Origin: Oligoflexia bacterium | GTDB taxonomy: Bacteria > Bdellovibrionota > UBA1018 > CAIMNF01 | DNA length: 13,162 bases | Assembly (NCBI GenBank): GCA_903842755.1 | Contig: CAIMNF010000052.1 | Span: forward strand, 1-13,162 | Direction: 5' to 3' | Part shown: piece after piece, positions 1-6,239 of the stretch | How positions within the stretch are numbered: position 1 is the stretch's first letter | Layout: each line of letters begins with the position of its first letter | Program-made: the position numbers and the translations under genes | Notes under the pieces: model-generated | Database searches by the model: none | What the model was told of the DNA's origin: nothing | Seen by the model: only the letters and a program-made list of their open reading frames with translations

Positions 1-1
1 C

Positions 2-1021
2 CAGTTGCGATCGCTTTTTGTTCTTGGAGCATTTTTTGGAAGTTTTTACGTTGCGGTACAGCTACTTTTTCCAAGCCTTTTCTTCAATGAACTTGGACCG
101 GGTGTTGATCTTAACCCAGCAAAAATGGGTGAACTGAAGCTATCCCACGAACGCGCTCTTCAAGTTTACGTAGACCATCCACCGACCGCGGATGATTTGT
201 ACTTTAAAACGGCAGTATTTTCTTCTACGCAAGACGGCTTGCACTATACAAACTCGTTTTCTGGGCCGCAATTCAGCCGAGCACAAGCGCCTAAAACAGC
301 AAAATGGCTGGGTACCCATCAAAAAGGAGCTTCACTCGACGTCGAACTTAAAACGATTGAACACTGGTGGAAGTCGGACTTCCGGTACACGCTTGCGCCC
401 GGACCCCTTACTTCTACAACACCGCTGGACGAGTTTCTGTTTCATCGCAAAGAAGGCTTTTGCGAACATTTTTCGGCGGCATTGGCTTCTTTACTTTCCC
501 TTTCGGGCTATTCTTCGAGAGTTGCCGTAGGATTTATGGGGGGAAAGTGGAATCCTTATTTTCATCTTTTAACATTTGAATGGGCAGATGCCCACGCTTG
601 GGTCGAGTACCAAGATCCCCAGTCACACCAATGGTTACGAGTAGATCCGACGCTATGGATTGTTTCAGATATTGGTCCCGAAAAAGAAAACCGGTTTTCG
701 TTTTATGGCGTAATCGCTTTAGGGTTAGTTTTAGTTTTTTTTATTGGGGTGGTTAAAAAGATTTTGTCGAGTTTAAAGAGGGCGCAGCATGCGCCCGTCG
801 ATAAACTCTTAGTTTATCGGCTCGGTATTCGGGAACGCCGATTTAGGCTAAAGGATGAGGGGCTGACCGTCCAAGAACGCCTTAAAAGACTCACCATTTT
901 TCTGCCCGAAAAGACTGCCGAGATTGAGCGGACTTTAGTATTATACATCCGAACTTATTTTGAGAGTGAGCCAAGTTTATCGAGTAAAGAAGAACTGCAT
1001 CGCGCCTTTAAACGCTGGTAA
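2..1021 (+). CDS. TgpA-like membrane transglutaminase, 5' end outside the window
   Basis: This is the C-terminal part of a membrane-anchored transglutaminase-like protein of the TgpA (DUF3488-transglutaminase-DUF4129) type. The frame is open to the left edge, and the first 27 visible residues are a hydrophobic helix, which fits the last membrane segment of the usual multi-span N-terminal domain. The TTG at 5 is therefore probably not the true start. Numbering from that TTG, the transglutaminase core lies at about 100-220 with the expected triad: Cys153 in GFCEHFS, His197 in DAHAWVEY and Asp214 in RVDPT. A second membrane helix (about 233-253) follows, then a charged cytoplasmic tail of about 85 residues that resembles DUF4129. 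The catalytic domain should face the periplasm. Known relatives usually sit beside MoxR-ATPase and DUF58 genes, which would lie upstream here. The substrate is unknown, and the enzyme could act as a protease rather than a cross-linker. Confidence 0.85.
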   Translation, partial: QLRSLFVLGAFFGSFYVAVQLLFPSLFFNELGPGVDLNPAKMGELKLSHERALQVYVDHPPTADDLYFKTAVFSSTQDGLHYTNSFSGPQFSRAQAPKTAKWLGTHQKGASLDVELKTIEHWWKSDFRYTLAPGPLTSTTPLDEFLFHRKEGFCEHFSAALASLLSLSGYSSRVAVGFMGGKWNPYFHLLTFEWADAHAWVEYQDPQSHQWLRVDPTLWIVSDIGPEKENRFSFYGVIALGLVLVFFIGVVKKILSSLKRAQHAPVDKLLVYRLGIRERRFRLKDEGLTVQERLKRLTIFLPEKTAEIERTLVLYIRTYFESEPSLSSKEELHRAFKRW

Positions 1022-1078
1022 TTTGAAGCGTGGATTTCCGCCGCAGCAGGTGGACTCGTCGCAAAACCTTGCAGAATT

Positions 1079-1585
1079 TTGATCTTTGAGCGCAACCAAG
1101 TTGAAGGGCGATTTCATTATTCAGCGGGCGAATGGATTGCTAATTCGGAAGAAGGAGTGTATGCAACCCATAGCGGTATGATTAAAAGCGAAGGTAGATT
1201 TTCGATTGGTGGTGAAGATGGCGAAGCTGCGCTTTATTCAGTTGAAGCCAAGGGCGCTTCCAAAGCGGAGATTTTGGAGGCGGAGGGGATTGCGAAAATT
1301 GAGTCGGGACTTGAAAAAGAACCGGCTTTTGTGGCAGCTCGCCCATTTAGTGAAAGTGATTTTTTGGATCTAGGAGATCCGAAGACGTTGGAAGCATTGG
1401 GCGCAAATTATAAAGTCGACGCTCTCCTTCAGGACGGTGTGAAAAATACGAAAGCTTATACAGATACCCAAATTCTTGGGGATGTTGCGAGTGGCCTAGG
1501 ATTTCGAGGGATTCGGTCGCCCTCCGTTAAGCAAGAATTGCCAAACCCAAGCCCTGTTTTTAATATTGTGAGGTTTATCAAATGA
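1079..1585 (+). CDS. RES-domain family protein (possible NAD-degrading toxin)
   Basis: This 168-residue ORF resembles the RES domain, whose studied members degrade NAD+ and arrest growth as toxins of Xre-RES pairs. Visible hallmarks are EGRF (Arg40), AALY (Tyr53), a Glu cluster at 64-69, the strand FLDLGDPKTLEALG (95-108), and the C-terminal block from TDTQ (128-131) to GFRGIRSPS (141-149) ending in a hydrophobic strand. The order and spacing of Arg, Tyr, Glu and Ser match the family's conserved residues. The start is uncertain: the TTG at 1079 has no ribosome site, and the frame stays open back to the stop of the preceding gene at 1019-1021, so an unusual upstream start is possible. No Xre/ParS-type antitoxin lies upstream, as is usual for the family. 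Instead a helical protein overlaps the stop codon. It could also be a solitary RES protein outside a toxin pair. Confidence 0.65.
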   Translation: MIFERNQVEGRFHYSAGEWIANSEEGVYATHSGMIKSEGRFSIGGEDGEAALYSVEAKGASKAEILEAEGIAKIESGLEKEPAFVAARPFSESDFLDLGDPKTLEALGANYKVDALLQDGVKNTKAYTDTQILGDVASGLGFRGIRSPSVKQELPNPSPVFNIVRFIK

Positions 1586-1983
1586 GTAACCATAGCCGCT
1601 TAAAAGAAGTAATTGAGTTAGTAAAAAATGAACCTGTAGAAGTGGCCTATCCTCGCATATATCATGTTTATGCGGAACTTTGTCTTGAATATTTTCGAAA
1701 GCACGATCCCTTTCATCCAGTAGATATTATGCTTCATGACGCGATCCAAGGCACTTTTGCCCTGGTCACAACGCACTTTGATGTGCTGATGAAGGAAGAG
1801 GATGTCAGAGTTTTTCTACAGCATTTCATTGAGTTCATGCGAGTTATTGACGAGAAGTATTCTCTTGAGGAGGATGGGTATAAAAAGCATCCCCAGTTTC
1901 CAAAGCTTCGTGAAGAATTCCAACAAATTCGGGATCGTATAAAAAAACTTAAGGAGTATTGGGAACTGTTTTCGGGATGGTAA
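1582..1983 (+). CDS. Small all-helical protein of unknown function, coupled to the RES gene
   Basis: I do not recognise this 133-residue soluble protein. It has no signal peptide or membrane segment, and its composition predicts almost entirely alpha helix, with a final amphipathic, Lys/Glu-rich helix (about 104-131) that could form a coiled coil. There is no helix-turn-helix motif, so it does not look like the DNA-binding antitoxins usually paired with RES toxins. Its ATG overlaps the RES stop codon in an ATGA arrangement, and a GTGAGG ribosome site lies 8 bases upstream inside the RES gene, so the two are probably translationally coupled. An antitoxin or RES-binding role is suggested by position only. 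It could equally be an unrelated conserved protein. Confidence 0.8.
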   Translation: MSNHSRLKEVIELVKNEPVEVAYPRIYHVYAELCLEYFRKHDPFHPVDIMLHDAIQGTFALVTTHFDVLMKEEDVRVFLQHFIEFMRVIDEKYSLEEDGYKKHPQFPKLREEFQQIRDRIKKLKEYWELFSGW

Positions 1984-2027
1984 TCGAGTACCTAACAGAG
2001 TTGACGAGACTGCGGTGAGTCCCCTTT

Positions 2028-3053
2028 TCATCGCCGAAAAATGCTGCGTAATCCACCCTTACACATTTTCTGAAATTTGAGGTCCTCGTCTTTTTCTTCT
2101 TGATCGGTTTTTTGGTCCAGTGGCGTATCAGTCAATGTAGGGTCTTTTTGAAGTTCGCGCTCTGAGAGCGAGCGAAGGGTACCAGGCAGAGCGGGTGGCC
2201 CATCGTCCCTATATATGGGGTCGGTTAATGCGTCTTCGAGTGAAATGAACTCAATGCCCATTTGTTCGTATTGGCTCAGAAGTTGGTCGATCATCATGGC
2301 ATCAAAGGCACCAAAATGCATTAAAAGCACATGTTTTACGGGACGGTTAAAGCGAAAAGTCATGTCGGATTCGGCGCGGGAAATGTCCTCCTTGGCGCGG
2401 GCTAGGTATTGGTCTTTAAGCCATTGCAGTTCTGATCGGGTACCATGGAGGGTGCATTTTGGAAAAACGTCGTTCCAACGCCAGTCCTGAAAGTCCGTCG
2501 TAATGGGAGCGACGGTGTATTGATGAGCGTGCAAAAAATCGCGGAGAGAATTGAATTTTTCTAGAGTGTTGCCTTCGCTTAAAAAAGGGAAGCGAAAAAA
2601 CTTGTATTCGGACGGGGGTGCGAGTTTTCCTAAAATTTCTTCGTTGTCTAAAATATTCTTGGTATAGTCCTCAAAAGTGGTCGTCGCGTAATCGGGATGC
2701 GAAAAAGTGTGATTGCCAAGCTTATGCCCCGCAGCCCTCCAGTCCTCTAAAATGTGGATGAGTTCGGGTTGGTCATTTTTAATGACGGCGGAGTTTACAA
2801 AGCCATATACTCCTTTGATGTTGTGCTTTTCAAATGCACTGATAAAGCCATCTTTAATCCGGTTAAAGCTCCAACCGCGGGGAAGTTCTGCGTGGTCGGG
2901 TAAATCGTCTACCGTTATGGCCATTTGAATTTTGCCGTTGTCGTGTGCCGCATTCGCGGAAGAAATGCTCAAGCAGAAGGCAAAGAAGGTGGTCAAGGCC
3001 AAGGCGTTCCATGTTTTTTGGGAAGGAGTTTTCATCGCGGAAAGAGTTAACAT
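2028..3053 (-). CDS. Exported NodB-type polysaccharide deacetylase (CE4 family)
   Basis: This carbohydrate esterase removes N- or O-acetyl groups from polysaccharides such as peptidoglycan or chitin-like polymers, using a divalent metal. The CE4 motifs are in order: TVDDLP (Asp49/Asp50), NHTFSH (metal ligands His115 and His119), FRFPF (Arg154) and LLMHFG (catalytic His246). An N-terminal hydrophobic stretch ending ANA-AH near residue 35-36 is a signal peptide, so the enzyme works in the periplasm or outside the cell. An in-frame ATG at 3035 (residue 7) gives a more classical signal peptide; neither start has a ribosome site. The last 45 residues or so are highly charged (Glu/Asp/Lys) and lie outside the CE4 fold. 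In predatory bacteria such enzymes mark prey peptidoglycan; that role is inferred here. The gene is convergent with the helical protein gene and divergent from the deamidase gene. Confidence 0.88.
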   Translation of the reverse strand: MLTLSAMKTPSQKTWNALALTTFFAFCLSISSANAAHDNGKIQMAITVDDLPDHAELPRGWSFNRIKDGFISAFEKHNIKGVYGFVNSAVIKNDQPELIHILEDWRAAGHKLGNHTFSHPDYATTTFEDYTKNILDNEEILGKLAPPSEYKFFRFPFLSEGNTLEKFNSLRDFLHAHQYTVAPITTDFQDWRWNDVFPKCTLHGTRSELQWLKDQYLARAKEDISRAESDMTFRFNRPVKHVLLMHFGAFDAMMIDQLLSQYEQMGIEFISLEDALTDPIYRDDGPPALPGTLRSLSERELQKDPTLTDTPLDQKTDQEEKDEDLKFQKMCKGGLRSIFRR

Positions 3054-3139
3054 AAATCATTTAAGAAGTAAACTTTAAATGTGTATAAATACATTACCCC
3101 CGTCAGTATTGAAAAAGTGAGCCGTGACAATTTTTCTCG

Positions 3140-3168
3140 TTGATTTTTAAATACGAATAATTTAAACT
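3140..3168 (+). promoter_or_regulatory. Candidate promoter giving a leaderless transcript for the deamidase gene
   Basis: A TTGATT (-35-like, 3140-3145) and TAAACT (-10-like, 3163-3168) are separated by 17 bases, each matching the consensus at 4 of 6 positions. Transcription would begin around 3175, within about two bases of the ATG at 3177. That ATG has no Shine-Dalgarno sequence, which fits a leaderless mRNA. The surrounding 3054-3176 gap is AT-rich and must also hold the promoter of the divergent deacetylase. The match is weak and is based on reading alone. Confidence 0.3.
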
Positions 3169-3176
3169 CGCGCACC

Positions 3177-4040
3177 ATGAGAACGAATGCACCGTATTTG
3201 AATTGCACCTTGGCCTCGCTCACCTTACTTTTTGGCGGTTTTGCAGGAGGATTGTGGTTGTCCACCGCTCACGCGCAACCCAATGCGCAAACAGTGGATT
3301 CTGGGCTCCAGCCAGCGGGCTTCCAGTCCGATTTCAACTATCAGGTAACCAATTTAGGAAGTCTTCAAGAAGCCCAACAACTGATGGACATGGAAAGCAA
3401 AGAGACGACCTCAAAGTCCATTTGTGCGAATCGGGCTGAAGTGTGGTCGTTTGACATTGCACGGAAAGCGAACGTTCAATTGGGGAAAGTTTTTATTCAT
3501 TTTACCGCGCTCGGCGAGGCCGATGAAAATGGCGAGTGGGCTTACCATGTAGCGCCCTATGTTTTAGTCAATGGAAAAGAATATGTATTGGACAGTGGCT
3601 TTGGTGTTTTTAATCGTCAACCTACCCCGATCGAAACGTGGGAAAAGTATTTTGGCAAAAGTGAGCAGTGTGTAGTGCTTGATCCCAGGCATAATGCAAG
3701 TCACTTAGACCTAGAAAAAAATAATATGCCTAGCGATTGGATCACTCCCTTAACCTATAAAAGCGGAGCGTGCAGACAATATCCCACAACCGAAGGGATT
3801 TGTTACATCCGAAAAGTACCAATGTATTACACCTATCCCATCAATGTGTACGCGGCCGACCTGTACTATTCCGGAAAGCCCGAATATGAAAAATTTATTG
3901 AGACAGGCTTTAAAAAAGACGACGTGATCGATTCCTGTAAACAAGCGATGACCTTTGGCTTCAAGCTTGAACACAGTTGTAAAAACTATTTGGGGTTCGG
4001 TGATGATCAAACGAGCGATTCTCATCATCATCACCATTAG
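3177..4040 (+). CDS. Exported protein-glutaminase-like deamidase
   Basis: Protein glutaminases hydrolyse side-chain amides of glutamine in proteins, changing solubility and charge, through a Cys-His-Asp triad related to transglutaminases. The core here matches that pattern: Cys83 in SICANRAEVWS, His124 in WAYHVAPYV and Asp139 in EYVLDSGF. A signal peptide ends at AHA-Q (about 33/34). Residues 34-75 have no recognisable fold and could be a pro-region, as in the known Chryseobacterium enzyme, which is made as a proenzyme. Six cysteines follow residue 80 (83, 165, 199, 209, 254, 268), so disulfides are likely. The protein ends in five natural histidines that result from overlap with the next gene. 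That gene encodes a trypsin-like protease, a plausible activator. The start has no ribosome site, but it is the only one that yields a proper signal peptide. Natural target proteins are unknown. Confidence 0.8.
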   Translation: MRTNAPYLNCTLASLTLLFGGFAGGLWLSTAHAQPNAQTVDSGLQPAGFQSDFNYQVTNLGSLQEAQQLMDMESKETTSKSICANRAEVWSFDIARKANVQLGKVFIHFTALGEADENGEWAYHVAPYVLVNGKEYVLDSGFGVFNRQPTPIETWEKYFGKSEQCVVLDPRHNASHLDLEKNNMPSDWITPLTYKSGACRQYPTTEGICYIRKVPMYYTYPINVYAADLYYSGKPEYEKFIETGFKKDDVIDSCKQAMTFGFKLEHSCKNYLGFGDDQTSDSHHHHH

Positions 4041-4905
4041 TTCGTGGTGCTTTGCCATCGAAAATGGCCATCCGGTAGGGGATTCCGAAGAAATTGCCCG
4101 GACGACAGTGACGGTCAACTTGATGTTTGTCGGCGGCGGTTATTTTCCTCCGGTCGTCCCTGATCCAAGTCGGCTGCTCGTTTGCACGGGGACCATAATT
4201 GATTCTGATTTAGTTCTAACAGCCGCCCATTGTGTGAAAAGTTATTCGGCTTTCCATATTATTTTTGGAACTCATCCCGGCCAAGCGGGAGTACAAAAAA
4301 GGAGTGTCCGTGCGTTTGAGGTGCCGCTGACCTATCACTACACGGGGCAAACAGAGGAGACACGCTTTTCGGATCTTGCCCTCCTTTATTTTAATGGGGG
4401 TCTGCCCGAGGGCTTTCAGAAGGCCAACTTATCGCTTGAAGAAATCAGCACTTCAAATGCGTTGGATCACGATCTGCGCGCGGCTGGCGTAGGTCCTTGT
4501 GAAGATTCTCGATGTACACTGACGGAGGCAATGGGTATCAGGGGAAGTAAGGTGTTTCTTCCCGATGATCTTTCCGTAGTTTTTAATGGAAAAGCATTTC
4601 CAACAAAAGGGGACTCCGGTGGCCCACTTTTTTGGACATCTCCAACTGGAAATCGGATTCTGGGGGTGTGCCATGGCAATGTAAATGTGGACGGTCAAGG
4701 CGAGGAGCTTTATACCCAGGTCTCTCACTTTTCTGAATGGATCAAGGATGCATCTGTTCGCCTAAGGTCTACCGGGCTTTCTAGGGGCCCGGGTTGGGAC
4801 GTAGAAGAAGGGGGGCAGAGGAGAATCGATGTTCCCTGTCCGGATACCGTTTGTCCAGCCTTAGTCCAAGTCCCAACGCAAGGCGCAAGTCCTCCAGTAA
4901 AATAA
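4003..4905 (+). CDS. Exported trypsin-like serine protease (S1 family)
   Basis: This is a secreted chymotrypsin-fold endopeptidase of about 300 residues. The triad is clear: His76 in LTAAHC, Asp124 in FSDLALLY and Ser205 in KGDSGGPLF. The preferred start is the ATG at 4003 rather than 3955, because it begins directly with a signal peptide (MIKRAILIIITISSWCFA) and has a GGGG stretch 8 bases upstream. Cleavage after FA would expose IENGHPV, which looks like the mature I-V-G-G-type N-terminus that switches on S1 enzymes, so no propeptide may be needed. The position six residues before the catalytic Ser, which sets substrate preference in trypsin, is Phe199 rather than Asp, so Arg/Lys preference cannot be assumed. 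A Pro/Gly/Arg-rich tail of about 45 residues with two cysteines follows the protease domain. The gene overlaps the deamidase gene by 38 bases. Confidence 0.92.
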   Translation: MIKRAILIIITISSWCFAIENGHPVGDSEEIARTTVTVNLMFVGGGYFPPVVPDPSRLLVCTGTIIDSDLVLTAAHCVKSYSAFHIIFGTHPGQAGVQKRSVRAFEVPLTYHYTGQTEETRFSDLALLYFNGGLPEGFQKANLSLEEISTSNALDHDLRAAGVGPCEDSRCTLTEAMGIRGSKVFLPDDLSVVFNGKAFPTKGDSGGPLFWTSPTGNRILGVCHGNVNVDGQGEELYTQVSHFSEWIKDASVRLRSTGLSRGPGWDVEEGGQRRIDVPCPDTVCPALVQVPTQGASPPVK

Positions 4906-4949
4906 GGCTAGACGCTCATGCCCCTGGTCGTGTTTAATGGAGGGGGTCA

Positions 4950-4955
4950 GGGGGA
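4950..4955 (+). promoter_or_regulatory. Ribosome binding site that decides the start of the Rossmann-like gene
   Basis: A purine run, GGGGGA, lies 5 bases before the ATG at 4961, while the alternative in-frame ATG at 4937 has no such site upstream. The start at 4961 also places the first beta strand of the dinucleotide-binding motif right at the N-terminus, as is usual. Confidence 0.6.
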
Positions 4956-4960
4956 TTTTT

Positions 4961-6097
4961 ATGAGCACTACACCGGTAATTGTTTTTGGCGAAGGTTCAG
5001 CGGCGGTTTTTTTGATCCAGAAGTTGGTTCAAAAAGGCGAACAGATCATTTGGGCGGCAGGATCAGGGGCGCGGTTGCTGCCGGTAATGCCATCCGTAAA
5101 CTCTGAGCTGGCTTTGGCCACTCTGTTAGATGCCCAAAAAGGTCTGACCGACGAAGTCTATGCAAACCCTATTGAGATGGGAATTTTTCATCGTGTTTTT
5201 CGGAACAAAGCGTTTAAATTACCTTCGTGGAAACGTACTTCCGACGTTGTTGCACAAAAACAGGCTTTTGCGGAACTTGTTTGGGACCCTGAGCAAGCCT
5301 ATCTTGGGGTTCAAGAGCACCGAATTGCCGGAGTCAGCCCAGCGGACATTGAAACCCGTCTGCGGGAACTGTTAAAGAATCACCCGCAAATCACCCCCGT
5401 GAGTGCGGCGCCCATCGTCGAACTAGAAATTTTGGAAAAAGGTGGAAAAATTCAATTCGCAAATGGATTTATCACGGAGTTTAAACAGTTTTATTTTTGC
5501 GATTCCTTGAATGAGCTGAAAGCCATTCCCAAGCTATTGACCGTACTGAAACATCAAATGGGCAATGTAAAGTCGTCCAAAATGATGAGTGCGTTACAAG
5601 TGGTTTTTACCCACCGTGAACCGCTCAACCAAGCGATTGAAACGGGACTAGTGATTCCCCTAAACCGTGATGCGGGGGACGCCTTTGATCGCGATGCGCT
5701 AGGATATTTTTTAGAACCGCTTAAAAGTGTGTGGACTGTTTTTTTGCGTCCGGAAGAGATCGAAGAAAATCACGAAATCATGAAAAAGCTACGCAAAATG
5801 AAGCAAGCACTTAATCGCGCTTTTGACGGCCCCGACTTTTTGCCCGCCGGAACCAAAGAGTTTACCGATACCGTTCAAAGCGAGCAGGTGCATTTCGAAG
5901 AAGCATTTATTGCAGTCGAAGGATCGTTTAAAGAAAGTAAAGCAAATCGAGACTTTGTCCTGTTGACCGATGCTTTTGGTTTGACCGCAGCCCTTGAGCA
6001 AATCGCAGTGCAATTCGAGCTTGAGGCTGTTGGGTATGGACAGGCCGAAGCTTTGCCGCACGACCAAGCCGCTGTGGCCCCAAGCGTGTCGCTCTAA
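4961..6097 (+). CDS. Rossmann-like putative FAD/NAD(P)-binding protein, unknown substrate
   Basis: I do not recognise the family of this 378-residue protein. Its N-terminus reads as a beta-alpha-beta dinucleotide-binding unit: strand PVIVFG (5-10), loop GEGSAA (10-15) in place of the usual GxGxxG/A, a helix to about 26, then strand QIIWAAGS (28-35). This is the typical opening of FAD-dependent amine-oxidase or desaturase-like proteins. The second motif residue is Glu, which is unusual. A later stretch, FANGFITEFKQFYFCDSL (167-184), could be the strand that packs against the flavin domain. There is no signal peptide, so it is cytoplasmic, unlike its neighbours. The C-terminal 20 residues or so are Ala/Pro-rich and probably disordered. 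It stands alone on the + strand, with 55 bases before it and 142 after it. Confidence 0.75.
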   Translation: MSTTPVIVFGEGSAAVFLIQKLVQKGEQIIWAAGSGARLLPVMPSVNSELALATLLDAQKGLTDEVYANPIEMGIFHRVFRNKAFKLPSWKRTSDVVAQKQAFAELVWDPEQAYLGVQEHRIAGVSPADIETRLRELLKNHPQITPVSAAPIVELEILEKGGKIQFANGFITEFKQFYFCDSLNELKAIPKLLTVLKHQMGNVKSSKMMSALQVVFTHREPLNQAIETGLVIPLNRDAGDAFDRDALGYFLEPLKSVWTVFLRPEEIEENHEIMKKLRKMKQALNRAFDGPDFLPAGTKEFTDTVQSEQVHFEEAFIAVEGSFKESKANRDFVLLTDAFGLTAALEQIAVQFELEAVGYGQAEALPHDQAAVAPSVSL

Positions 6098-6131
6098 AGC
6101 TTGAAGTAGCTTGTAGACCAAGAACCTGCTT

Positions 6132-6180
6132 CTGATTTGATACACGAATTATTTTATAAACAAATGAAGATTAATTAATC
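6132..6180 (+). promoter_or_regulatory. Candidate promoter with a perfect 12-base palindrome, upstream of the S41 protease gene
   Basis: A TATAAA box (6155-6160, 5 of 6 to the -10 consensus) has a weak CTGATT at 6132-6137, 17 bases upstream. Just after it, GATTAATTAATC (6169-6180) is a perfect 12-base palindrome, lying near the expected transcription start at about 6167, where a repressor could act. The rest of the 142-base gap shows nothing clear except a GGGAG ribosome site at 6229-6233, before the ATG at 6240. Confidence 0.35.
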
Positions 6181-6239
6181 TTGTCAAAACAGGGTCCCTC
6201 AAGTAGTGGTTTGCCTAGGAATAAACTTGGGAGTACCAA

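Noticed and set aside
3047..3265. Small ORF on the - strand across the divergent promoter region
   Set aside because: It is antisense to the deamidase signal peptide, has no ribosome site, and its product shows no recognisable features.
3955..4002. Longer N-terminus for the S1 protease
   Set aside because: It would place 16 residues before the signal peptide and deepen the overlap with the deamidase gene; the ATG at 4003 starts the signal peptide directly.
4023..4037. Histidine run resembling an engineered purification tag
   Set aside because: Five natural His codons coincide with Ile/Thr codons of the overlapping protease signal peptide, and genomic coding continues; no vector sequence is present.
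4937..4960. Upstream ATG start for the Rossmann-like gene
   Set aside because: It has no ribosome site and adds eight residues before the first beta strand; the ATG at 4961 has a strong purine site.
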